DNA of 64,000 bases from Glossina fuscipes (lineage: Eukaryota > Arthropoda > Insecta > Diptera > Glossinidae): positions 6,097,709-6,161,708 of the forward strand of contig NW_023998464.1 in NCBI RefSeq assembly GCF_014805625.2, in the 5' to 3' direction. A program made the position numbers and the translations under genes. Positions 12,281-23,719 of the stretch are shown one piece after another. Position 1 is the first letter of the stretch. Each line of letters begins with the position of its first letter. The notes below the pieces were generated by a model. It did not search any database and had not been told where the DNA came from. It was given only the letters and a program-made list of their open reading frames with translations.

Positions 12281-12780
12281 TTTTCGAAAAAGGGCTCCAA
12301 AATAAATAAATAGATCAATATTTTAGAAAAAATATGTACAGTTGATCGAGTACATTAACAATACCATTAACAATCGCTATTAACAGTGTGCAGTTATAGA
12401 CATATCAATAACATATATAAACATACACAACATAACACACAACGAAACCGTTCAAAATTATATTTATTAAATTCATGTTACAAAAAATAATAAAAAGCAT
12501 ACAAGTATTTATAAAACTATTAAAAATTAATTAAACAAGAGAATCATGTTCGGCGGGGGCCGAATCTCGCATACCCACTATGCTTTCCGAATTCTACTCT
12601 CCAAGTTATTTTATTTGATACCCATATCGCAGGTATTATTAAGAAAAAAGTAATTGTGGTGTCTACCATATTCATTTTAGAATTAACCCATTTTTATCCA
12701 GATTATATATCTTCATTTGAGGAGTGTACAAATAATGATGAATAGGCATAAAACCTCAAAAAAGGGAAAAAAATAAATGC
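12281..12780. other. AT-rich non-coding stretch
   Basis: I see nothing beyond A/T-rich sequence downstream of mariner copy 1. Confidence 0.5.
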
Positions 12781-13185
12781 TAATTGCATAGAACTTTATG
12801 TGGACGTGGTCGAATTTTACCATTTTTGGAGTGCAGGGTATGGTGCTTCGGCAAGTAAATGTGAAAAAAAAGAGTTGCGTTCAGTTTCACTGCGGGCTCC
12901 TGCTCTGACCAATTGCGTCCATTTTCCATACTAACCTGCATGCAGAAACTTCCACTGGTTCTACCAAATTTGAAGTCGATGTCTTCAGTTTTGCGACAAG
13001 CTACACGCACTACACAGACACACAGACGCAGAGACGGACAGACATGGCTAAACTCAGAATTTCACGCTGATCAGGAATATGTGTGCCTTATAGGGTCTCT
13101 GAACTTTCCGTTTAGGTATTACAGACATTATGAAAAAAGACAAAATGAGTATAACCCCATCTTATAGTGGTGGGTAAAAACAAAA
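12780..13185 (-). repeat. GTCCGTCTG-family dispersed repeat (minus strand)
   Basis: On the minus strand it reads CCACCACTATAAGATGGGG, then GTTCAGAGACCCTATAAGG, a CTGATCAGCGTGA block, then CCATGTCTGTCCGTCTCTGC and further CTGTGTGT repeats. The order (CCACCATAAGATGGGG end, FAGAGACCCTATAA-type block, GATCAGCGTGA, GTCCGTC core) is the one I know for this common insect repeat family. The two overlapping open frames (12780-13010 minus, 12913-13167 plus) are by-products of it and not genes. Confidence 0.65.
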
Positions 13186-13229
13186 CTCACACCGAGAAAT
13201 ACATTTAAGCACACATCAAATGAGCTGAA

Positions 13230-13800
13230 AATCGAAGTTAAATGAAGGTGAGATTGTCTTTAGAACGTTTGTTGAAATTGTTAAATGTTTTAATTAAATT
13301 CTTGGTGTAGAATAAAATTGATTGAAAACACGTATATTGAATTTGATGACGTGTTAATGGAGCCAATAAGGTTATCAGGAGAATATTAGGATTATGCCTG
13401 CAGATGATAATTACGTGTGGCAATATCTAGATAGAGTTTTTCCTTTTTGGACAGCCAGATATCGAAGAGGTGTAATTAATATGAGGATCTTTGCGATGAA
13501 CAACAAGTCCATTTATCATCAACAATGTAAAATGGAATGTCATCAAGATTGTGGGTATTTTTTTTTCAACAAAAGAAGTCAGATGGATTATTAAACAGTC
13601 AAGTGTAGTGATTTCATGACGGTGACATAGACTTTGTGTGTGTATGTGTATTGAATAATATATACGTAATGAATAACGGAAACAGAACAGATGAAGGTCT
13701 GAAAAAGGACAATAATGTAAGACAGACGAAGAACGCAACAAACCAACGGATAGCCAAAGGGGTAAAGCAACATTGAAATACATTTATATATACCTATTCA
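13230..13800. other. Non-coding stretch with fortuitous open frames
   Basis: Two long-looking frames overlap here on opposite strands (13394-13594 plus, 13427-13783 minus). The minus frame is hydrophobic and Tyr/His/Ser-rich, as expected from translating the complement of AT-rich DNA. Neither shows a domain I recognise. Confidence 0.4.
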
Positions 13801-13826
13801 TAACTAGCTTTCTTTTTATACTATAT

Positions 13827-14046
13827 ACCACTTGTGGTACAGGTTACATTCGGCAAGATCTTACATAGGACGGGATCCAAAAGTAGGCGTAGATCGTCCC
13901 AATTTTATAGAGTTCATTCAGACAGGCTTAGATCAATTCAGATAATGACGCTGAATCGATCGGTATAAAAAAATTGATCCATCTTAAGCCCTTCTGCATG
14001 TTACATACGACCGCACTAAATTAACATACCCTGTACCACAAGTGGT
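13827..14046. mobile_element. Short element with mirrored palindromic ends (MITE-like)
   Basis: A 17-base end, ACCACTTGTGGTACAGG (13827-13843), is repeated as its exact reverse complement, CCTGTACCACAAGTGGT (14030-14046). Each end also contains a near-palindrome (ACCACTTGTGGT), so it could form a small hairpin alone. The roughly 220 bases enclosed have no coding frame. Related end-like motifs (TACCCTG...TTGTGGTAC) occur at 16.83 kb and in weaker form at 4.92 and 44.87 kb. The simplest reading is a non-autonomous terminal-inverted-repeat element. I could not define a target duplication with confidence. Confidence 0.55.
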
Positions 14047-14049
14047 GTA

Positions 14050-16800
14050 GAAGAAGAATAAGAAGAAAGTCGAAACTGACGAGTTGGTACATTGAATGTA
14101 ATGTAAATGCTAAGTGAAGCTCAATGTAATAAAGTGAGATTAGTTGACGGAATTCACGATGTAGCCTCAACGTAATGGAAGCTTTTCCAATAATCCCTTT
14201 CGCTGGATCTTTTATTAGCCTTTTCACTTATCAAAAACGAAGTGATGCAATTATATATAGAAATTACGTCTATTGTAATATTTTATCTGTTTATCGTTAT
14301 AGTTTCATTGTTTGAACACATTTTGAAGCTTTTCTCATTCAATTGATTGTTACAATAAAAAATTTATAAAAATTTTAATTCATAAATTCTTTCTTTTACA
14401 CATTATTATCCTACATTTTTTCTATCGATTGTCCTACGCGGGTGTTCTATATTTCTTATTTCGTTTATAACATCAGAAGCAATTAATACTAAAGGTAATC
14501 GTGTATGAATTAATGAGTAATTAAAAAGTTAACTTTACCTATTATCTACGCAGAGAGAATTAAAACTCGTGGGAAAGGACGAAATTTAATATATACCTAT
14601 TAGTCTATGGCAAAAACTTTGGTCTGATGCTTATTTCGATTTACTGCTAGAATGAAAAGTTAGTTAGTATGACTTGTTAGGGAAAGTGTGATGTGTGACC
14701 GAAAAACGCCTAAATCATACAAGATATTTTAGCTCTCCTTATTTAGTTAAAACTGTGATTTATACGCGCGATGATTGCGTGATGGTAATTAAAATTTTAT
14801 AAAATTCATAAAAAAAAAAAAAAAAAAAATAGTTTTACAGTCCCCTGCAAAGGGGAAATAGGATTTCAGTTTTCATGACGTCTGTAGTTAATAAGCAGAT
14901 CCATTTTGTTCTTAAAATAGAGAAATTATTCAAATTTACACAATCTTGATAACACGTGGTGCTAAATTCATTGAAAGGGTAGCAATTGAATGATTTGCAT
15001 TTTAAGGGTTTCTCCGCGCAAACCTCATAGTTGCGAAAGCACTATGCGAAGCTTTACGATATAAGATTGAAGTATTAACGGAATTGAACACACACAAATG
15101 ACAGTTAATTGTCCATGATCTGACAAAATTGATCAACTGCTATTACCCGTAAATACAGCATTGAACAGTCAAGTGCGTGAAATTTCTTAAAAAATAAAAT
15201 CGAAGCATATGCTAAAACTAAGAAATGTTTCCTGAGAGAGATTAGATTGCAATAAATGAAGAGAACTTATGAACTTATGAAATTGCGGTCTTCTAAAGAA
15301 GTTCGGAAAACCATCGAGATGGGTTGGAGCAGAAGGCCGTGCAGAGGATAAAGACAGTAATTGACAGATTCGAGAGTACATTTGATGCCGTCTCGAAACA
15401 TTCCTTACATAATGTGTGGTTGCCCTCTATTGATCCAAATATATATCAACAGACAACATCCTTTGTGCGAGGCTGACAGCAGCGGCTATGAACGCTGCTT
15501 CCTTATCCTTCGTTTTGATATATGAGGTCCATTTCTAATTTGTATGACAAACTTCTCACCATCAACAAGCCAACTACACTTGTTTTTTTGCGTAGCGCTT
15601 TAGCATCTGTTTTATTTAATAATGGAATAAATTTTTCAATATAAATACATAAATATTTCTCTTTTTGGTTTCTATTCATTCAATTTTTTCAATCTTTCAA
15701 CGGAATCTAAAAAGTTTTACGTTATTTTGCATTTACATGGTGCATGTGTGCGCGTAAAATGTAATAAACTTTTTTGTTTATACACCTAACAGCTAAAAAT
15801 GACAGTAAAATATGTTTGTCATCTCGTTTGTACCTACCACGCGGTCTCGATTGCCGCTCCATCCTGTCTCGATTTTAAATTACGCTGGCATTCGTTCATT
15901 TGATGGTTGATTGGTAGGTTTCATGTCTTATTAAAATGCTTAAAGAGCCGATAGCCTGTGTTGCTAGTGCTCAATGTCTTTTTTTTAGTCTAAGAATTCA
16001 TTTCATTAGGCTAAAATTAAAATAATAATCATAATAATAATAAAATGCTTAAAAATTTATGTTTTACTACGGTACGCACATACGTGCTTCAAGCGCATTT
16101 CTCGGCAATATATTCGAAACCACGCCTGAATTTACTCAATAGTTATATGTCCAAGCAGAAATGAAATCGTTCAAACGACGCAGGTTTGCAATTTGAAATT
16201 TAATGCAAATACACAGCTTGCACTGACGGGTGCTGGGTAGTCGCTCTAGGGCAAACAAAGCTTTCGTTTTTTGTTTGTATATTCTCTTCTCTCCTTTTAT
16301 GATTTTTCGCGGTAAACTCATATGGTTTAGTTTTAATAAATCAACAGAAAACTGTAACAAATTGATTAAAACAAAGTGCTATTTGGCCAAAAAACGATGC
16401 TTGCTAGTCGCGGGAACGAAGAGAAAAATGGAAGTTATATACGCTTTAAGGCTTATCTTGAATATCCATTACTTTGGTGTAGAATGCTAATATTTGTTAC
16501 CTGAAAAAATTTTCAAATACCCGGCAAAATGCGTATAGTAACATTTATACGAAATGAACTGTGAATAGAGAAACGGTGTTGAATACGAATACGTTGTTCA
16601 ACCGGGCGACGAAATCCAACGTGAAGTACGAGAGCTAGGAATACGAATGGAATGCACAGTAAGAAAAATGAAAAGAGAAGCGATCCCTTGAGTTTGCATG
16701 ATCGCAAGAATCTTGCCTCACTAAGGCCGTCCTATTAGCAACTCATGCCTATATTTGAGGCAATCCTATTTAAAATTACGTATGCAATTGTAACGTGATA
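14050..16800. other. AT-rich non-coding stretch
   Basis: No gene is seen. It includes an A tract at about 14811-14829 and a CATAATAATAATAA patch near 16031. Open frames are short and unrelated to anything I know. Confidence 0.5.
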
Positions 16801-16826
16801 TTTCACTGTTATTAGTAAAGCTATCC

Positions 16827-16925
16827 TTATACCCTGCGCTCCTTGTGGTACAATCGATCGATTCAGAATTACTTTCGAAATCAATCTAAATTTGTCTGTC
16901 CATCTGTCCGTCTGTCAATAGGCCG
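16827..16925 (+). repeat. TACCCTG/GTCCGTCTG repeat fragment
   Basis: TACCCTG...CTTGTGGTACAATC is followed by ATTCAGAATTACTTTCGAAA and TTTGTCTGTCCATCTGTCC. The same order (ATTCAGAATCACTTTCTAAA, then TTGTCCGTCTGTCC) occurs at 44.87-45.0 kb. It is a truncated copy of a dispersed non-coding repeat. Confidence 0.6.
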
Positions 16926-16929
16926 CAAA

Positions 16930-19900
16930 TTTAAACGGTTCGTCATAATGTTTTTGTTCGTTTTTACTTTAATTTTCTTTTTTTTTAATTTTTAGCTTGA
17001 TTTTATCCGAGAAATGATTCTGACCATGCATTGACTTTTTAGAATTTTTCAACAACGTCCTCTTTAATAATCAAACATTTTGTTTCTTTGTTTATGCTGC
17101 CGGTAATAATCAGGCAAAAACACATTAACCGATAACATAAGGGAATGGAAAACGAAAATATATTTGGAATGAATGTATGAATTTTTTCCATAGTTTATTT
17201 CAACTTTTTTTTTTTTTTAAATCCATATCGTTACATTTGCTTTTCTTTTTTTTATGTATAAATATACTATTGTACATTTTGTACAAGTTTCCTTACAAAT
17301 ACTATACGTTACAAATTAAAGGTACCCACACTGTTCCTCTATTAATACAAGAATTGAGCAGATAGCGGTTACAGGTACAGGTATTCGTAGTGACTTTCAA
17401 GGACTAAGCAATTCCTTGGTCTATTTGTGTCCCGTTTTATTGAAAGATTTTAACTTGTGATTGACTTAAAAAATTAAGCAAAATAACTGCCATAAGTAAT
17501 GTCACTGTTGTATATGTAACGCCTGTACTACCTCGTAGAAGGGGACGGTTGAACGTGCTTTTGGCTTTGGTTGCGTTTTGGTAAATAAGTAACTTGCTAT
17601 TTTACATAACAAGCGCTTATATCCAAATAAAATTTTTGGAAATGCCTGCGAAAAGCTTTCTCTTAAAAAAGATGCAGAGGTCTTGAGTTTTCTGAGAAAT
17701 CAGGTTATTGAAAGTCCAAAATTTTATCCCCACAATCGTGACAGTGAAGAGACGGAATATGTGATTAATCACTTTAAAGAGCCTGCAAAATTCATAAATC
17801 GAATGATAACTTTAATATACATCTGCTCTTTGATAGATTAATAAAAAAAAAATTGAGGTTATGAATTTGCAATTTTGGTACTCACAATGCACTTTCCCCA
17901 AAAAAGCCATATATGTGTGCCACATCCATTATATTTTGATGTAGGAAATATAAATTGCTTTAAGGCCTCGAGGATGTGAGTATAAAGGAAGGAGGAAATG
18001 AAAACGAAAATTTTTAAAATATTGGAATCATTAATATTCATCAAAGTAGAGAGTAATGTGGCGAAAGGTCGATATAGAAGATACTAGATGTGAAGTGACA
18101 TAAACCAAAGTATACTCGTTGTGTTCTTGAACAATTACTAATTTTGGACCCTTACTTCAGACTTTGTCGTGAGCTTATCTTCTGAAAGTGGGAAAGAATT
18201 ATCGCTCCCACGATAACGATAATCTTAATTCTATATTACTTTTCAATATTTTTGGAGTCTATGCATTCGTTAACATACATTCATACCTGAAAAAGTCAGT
18301 CAGGGGATCTAGGGGTCTCATCGAAACCAAGTCAAAATTTTGTACTGGTCAAGTACGTATATATGTGAAAAGTGTTCACATACGGTTGGACAAATTTAGT
18401 AATTTGCGGTAATAAATGAAAATATTCGAAAAATTCAAATTTATGAACATAAAATTTCTTGTTTTTTTTTCTTTTTTTTTAAATGTTGAACAGGACTTTT
18501 GTCTAAAATGCCTTATTCAAGAGGAAACAAAAGCAAACAATGACTTTACAAAGAAAAATTGATGAATTCCGAATGAACGAATGAGCCCACAAACGATAGC
18601 ACGTCGTACACTGTTTTGAGAACACATGGATTTTTGCGAATATTTTTCAAAACTAAATTAGTAAACTTTTTCTATATATAAACTACTAGAAATTTTTAAT
18701 TAGACATTTTTTTACTAGTGGATAACAATCAATCGCCATTGTGAGGGGTTATGTAATTGAGCACAACAAGGGCAAAATTTCATTTTTTATGATAAATTTC
18801 ATTTATTCAATAATCTTAAAACAGCATATTGAACATCGTTCTGTAATGTTTGCCTTTTTTCACATTTAAAATCATATTTCTATGTACGCATACGCGTATG
18901 AATATTCGGTTGTAGGAAACGTTACGCGTGTTACGTGTGTTTATGTATCGCCAGATAATCTCTCCGGCAAATGGAAATTCAATTGCCGTCCGGTATTAAT
19001 TATTACTCAGAGGCACTTTTAACCCGACTTTAGTTTTTAAGTAGGATTATACAGCCGTACTCTGGCCTGATGACCGATGCCCACTCGTAAGGGCCAACAA
19101 TGCGTTTCTCTTGTTATAATTTTCTTGATTTGCTAGCAAATTTGGTATACCGGATACCATTGACTTTATTTATAAGGTTTGAGGGACTTATTGCCAGAAA
19201 CTGGATCTTTATTATTCCACGGCAACTGCGGCTATCGAGTTCACAATCACATCCTTCAGTAAATTCAGTCTGTTTTTGGAAAACTAGTCGTTATTATCAG
19301 AGTTAGTTCTGATATGTTTGTTAATCCTTTTACATGATGAATTTTCTGCCAATTATTATGTTAATATTTTCATCAACTAGTAAAGCATCCTAAATTTGTA
19401 TACGCTTTGTTTTTTACATTATCAGGTCCTTTCCTTTCGGCATTATTTTGTCAACTATGTGATTTTCATCATAGATCGTTTCATTTTTAATTTTATCCCA
19501 AATTAGTTTTTATCTGTTGTATATGTTGATGTCCGCTGTACGCAGAAAATTGTTGACAGCAATACTTTGCGAATTAGGCGCATGTATCTAGTTTAGAGGT
19601 TTTCGATAAATAGTTACGGAGGGTGTTTGAACAAGAAATAGCGTATTGTCACAACAGTCTTCGTGAAAGCGAAAGAATGATGCGACTTTCGAATCTTTGA
19701 GGGCAGCAGCAATAAATTCTCGGAATGTATACTTTAAGGTTTGGCTAAATTCGATAAGGTCCGTTAAATGCTTGATATATTTCAGGGTCGGGAGGAAAAT
19801 GGCTTTCAACAACCCAACATATGTATATTATTAGTGGTACGTCGCTGGTCTGCAGTTTGGCGAACAAATAATAGTAATAAAATAAAAAAAACAAGAAACA

Positions 19901-20465
19901 TTACCATACGAAATAAATAAACATAAATAAATATTATAAATCTGTTTTTATATGCGAACAAATATTTAAATATAATGTCAATCAAATTTGTGACTGAGAA
20001 AAAAAGTTTTTCATTATAAATTCGAAAAAATAATGGCTCTGCAAAGAAAAGTAATAAATTATGTAATATTGTGAAAATGAGAAAAAGGGTAAAAAGTTAA
20101 CTAATTAACGCGACAACTTGTGACAGTTAAACACGATATTAATTTTTTATAAAATTTTTTATGTAAATCTTACTGATTAACTATGTAATAATTTATCATA
20201 ATAATGTTTCTCGTATCATTTTGCCTTGTGTTCGAAGTGCGTCCAGAGTTCAATTCAGATTGAAAGAAAAAAAATAATAATTAAGAAAACTTTGAAACTT
20301 GAAAAATCACAATATCAAGAGTGTAAAGTTTAAGTTAAACCTTAAACCTAGACCGAAATGAATAATACGTTCAACGAAATATTTCAGATAGTTTTAAAAA
20401 TATACCGTTACTCACCTCGTATTATTAAGTGTTACACATGAGTGAATAGAAGTTTATGTTAGCTT
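16930..20465. other. AT-rich non-coding stretch
   Basis: No gene is recognised. It has T-rich tracts at about 17204-17218 and 18461-18480. Short frames at 18188-18412 and 19100-19306 show no motif. Confidence 0.5.
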
Positions 20466-20469
20466 ATAA

Positions 20470-20700
20470 CCTAGTCGCCCGAGCAGCCTAATAGTTAACG
20501 GCTGCGAGTACAAAGTTTGTGTTCGCGCGTTCAAATCTCATCTCAAAACTCGCGGACTCGATCGTAGCAATAGTGATCGCTTAGTCAAGGTAAGGGCGCA
20601 ACACTTACCGGTTAGATTGGGCAAACTATACATTTCTACTTTTTCTTCGCGTCTTCCTGACCATCACCTTGTTAGACCTACCGGGGACATTATATAACAG
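20470..20700 (+). repeat. tRNA-derived SINE-like copy 2
   Basis: The head contains an A-box-like GCAGCCTAATAGTTAA near 20483-20498 and a B-box-like CGTTCAAATCT at 20528-20538, spaced as in a tRNA gene. It runs on into a non-tRNA body and an ACCTTGTTAGACCTACCGG tail around 20667-20685, resembling the tail of the minus-strand copy at 1.2-1.4 kb. No complete cloverleaf is apparent. The call is a degraded SINE. Confidence 0.5.
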
Positions 20701-21820
20701 ATTTGCAGGCACTATTATCTACACAATAGGCAGTTGTCTAGTCTAGATCGAACGAGCCTGCAGTAACATTGAAAGATCAGGACATACGGTGAAGAACTTA
20801 ATAATGAGTGCATAGAAAGAAAAATTTTTCTAGCACATAGCTCAGCGCGTCCTCGTATCATTCTGAAGCTTTTTTCGTGATCACTTAAGGATCATCAAGA
20901 TATATAACTGTGTTTGTGCCTTATAGATTAAACACATATTACGTGTTAGTAGATTCGAAAAGGCTCTGTTGCACGTGCGTAATGGCGATCGCTGAAACTG
21001 TTCATCGCAGTTAAGTTTTCTTAACGCCTAAAAGCATGCATTAAAGATAGAGGTTTAGCTTAAAGCAATTTTTTTTGCACTTTGACTTTGCCAATTGCGA
21101 GGTAACCCGTAATCTGCCTTATTGCTTAGGACTCCGTGGCATATCAGTTTTAAATATGTGTGGATGGCCTCAAGCAAGTGTGCAAAAAGTCTAGGTCGAT
21201 TCATATAAATCGATTAGTTTTCTTATCAATACTGGAGTGTTTATAATTTGATTATAAAAATAATTATGAAAAAGACACGAGGGGTGGTGGCTATCAAACC
21301 CATAATTAAACCCGTGGGACATGCTAAATATGTATATAGGAGTATGTATTGCAAAGCCCATGCATTGTAAAGACTTCGAAACTTTACCGAGCTGGGCTGT
21401 TCAAAAACCACCCTTACCCCCATCACCACAGCGAGATAAACAAATATAAAAATACCAAAACATGGAGGTTGTGCGCCGCTAGTGTCACGTGTACTAGTTG
21501 AAAAAAATTAAATTTATTGCTTAAGCTTAGCGCATCATAAAAAAAGGCCCAGTTTATAAATAAATTACATATGTGCACTATGTAAATATATGATAATCGC
21601 TCAACCGAGTGACAAGCCGACGTAAACGCATATGCATATCAAACAAGTTAAAGTGATTTATTGTGAGCTGAAATAGAACGAAGAGTAAAGAACATGAGTT
21701 GAAAGCTTTCACTTAAAAAAAGAAAATGGTTGACGAGCCTGGGCTATAACAATTTTTTACTTTTTATTTAACGTTACTGCTTTTTTAGGTAATTGCAAGT
21801 GAAAAACTCTAAGATCTATA
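20700..21820. other. AT-rich non-coding stretch
   Basis: No coding or structural feature that I can support was found. Confidence 0.45.
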
Positions 21821-21871
21821 GTGAGAATTTGTAGCTCTGTTTGCTTTTGCTCAATTTCTTTTGTTTTAAAA

Positions 21872-23045
21872 ATGTCGTGTCGTGTACCAAGTGACAGTTA
21901 CGATTTACTCAGACATTTAAAAAGCGGCACTCATCCAGATTTAAATGAAAAACTTGGAGTCGATTTACGGTTCTCGTTATCGAGCAAACTCGATATCGGA
22001 TTTGCATTTTGGGTTGAGCGGGTCGGGTGTAGCTACCGACAATTGAATCGATGGTGTTCGATAGCGTATGAATGTTTCCCTGACATCGAAAGGAAAATGC
22101 CATATTTTAGCTCGAAAACAAAATAGCTACACCTCGAGTTTGATGCCCAAAGGGAAAAGAAAGTAAGATATGCTTACGAAACCACATGTTTGACGAAAGT
22201 AATGGACGTAGAAAGATGCCTGCATCTCCAACATGTGAAGATGTGGTGGTGTTGTTAATTTGTTATTAGTCAAAGATAGTGGCGCAACGAACAATCAAAA
22301 CACCAAAACGTTCTGCAACGCAGACATAACCGACCGCAATTTATTTTTAGTGAGAAGCTTGAATTTTGACTTAACAAATTTATTAAGTAATTTCAGGTCT
22401 GCCAACACTCTGCCAGTCGGTCTTTTTTTGCATTTTAAATACCTCTAAAACTGCTATTAATTCCGGCTATGTTGGAAAAAATAATAAGTTCAAAAAACCA
22501 ATGCCAATTTCCAATACCTGTTTGGTCGATAAATGTTCAGACAGTAGAGAGGGATCACAACTCAGCTCAAAAAACAGACGAGTTCTGCAAATGCACGATG
22601 ACAACATCCAAGCAAATTCTCACCAGAGAGCGATGGTCGTTGGAACTTTAGGAAGAACAAGAAAATGAATAAGGAATTGGAGCAATTGGACAAGGAGAAA
22701 GACACCGTGGACATAGAAATTAAAATGAAATGATTTAAATAATGGTATAATTAGTTCATCAAACTGTGCTAAGCTTGGTTTTTAATTTTTTCACGAATTT
22801 CTTTTTCATATTTTATATTTGATTCATTTATTTATTTACTTTTCCTGCTTTTTGCATATTTTTATTACACACACACCGATGATATCACATATATTCCATT
22901 GTAAATACAATGAAGGAGAAGCAAGACTCGATACGAAAGCGATCGATTGCTGTCAACCCAACGATCAAGCGATCGCATTGTTTTCGTCTCTCGTGTCGTA
23001 CGATATTTCGGTAACGAGAACTGTAAATCGACCTCAGATCTAAAC
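21872..23045. mobile_element. Inverted-repeat-flanked transposon relic (candidate)
   Basis: The left side (21959-21983, GTCGATTTACGGTTCTCGTT...) reappears in reverse complement at 23008-23032 with 23 of 25 bases matching. Weaker similarity continues inwards: a TTGGGTTGA block near 22008 and its complement near 22955, and an AATCGAT..TTCG block. The similarity is visible in protein too (VDLRFSL on the plus strand, VDLQFSL on the minus). The left frame starting at ATG 21872 contains DSYDLLRHLKSGTHPDL, which recalls the end of a BED zinc finger (H-x5-H), but only one of the expected Cys is nearby. Near 22665-22733 a charged frame reads MNKELEQLDKEKDTVDIEIK, a coiled-coil-like tail. I infer a decayed DNA transposon of about 1.1 kb or more; the superfamily is unresolved. 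Confidence 0.35.
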
Positions 23046-23593
23046 TTAACATCAACCATATCGGCTCACAATTACACCGATCCAATGGCACAGGATAGGA
23101 TGCAGTTTTATTATCCAATATTATCCATAGACACAATATGTAATTTAATATAATCTCTGATCAAATAGTTTTGCTGCACAATCAATATACGATTCAGCTC
23201 TGCTATGCAATAGAATTAAAAACAGTAAATAAACAATCGCTTTAAACGTTATTAAATGACTAGTAAACTAAACCATGTTCTGAGAGAAAGAGTAAAAAGA
23301 ATTACATTTGTTTCCCAATTCATCGCGCTTTGCGGAACCAAACGCAGTCGTAGCAGGAAAGCAATGCGGAAATAATTTGCCGTCAATTGTTTAGAATACA
23401 AGTCAATGGAATGGAAACATCGGTATAAATATAATATAACTACATAAACTAAATAACGAAAAATGCTGCGGAACTAAAGTACAAAACAATCGATTGATTA
23501 AATCAAGAGTGTTGTCGAAAAACGACAACCGCAACCGTAACAGCTGCACAAATATGAACATAAACGTAACCATTAGTTCTGTTACCGGTCAAA

Positions 23594-23617
23594 CGGTAAC
23601 GGTAACGGTAACGGTAA
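23594..23617 (+). repeat. Hexanucleotide microsatellite (CGGTAA)4
   Basis: Four perfect CGGTAA units, preceded by GTTACCGGTCAAA so that GTTACCG and CGGTAAC form a short inverted repeat. It is unusual in an otherwise A/T-dominated microsatellite landscape. Confidence 0.8.
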
Positions 23618-23719
23618 CAATTCATTATTGTCATCAGTACTGTGCAACTGAAATGACTTACTGTCTACATGAGTTGAATAAATATCGGACAATATTTATA
23701 TATAATGATGTTTAGAAAG

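Noticed and set aside
12768..13167. Coding frames at 12780-13010 (-) and 12913-13167 (+)
   Set aside because: Both lie in the GTCCGTC-family repeat and translate its non-coding landmarks.
13427..13783. 118-codon minus frame
   Set aside because: A hydrophobic, low-information composition overlapped by a plus-strand frame. No motif was found.
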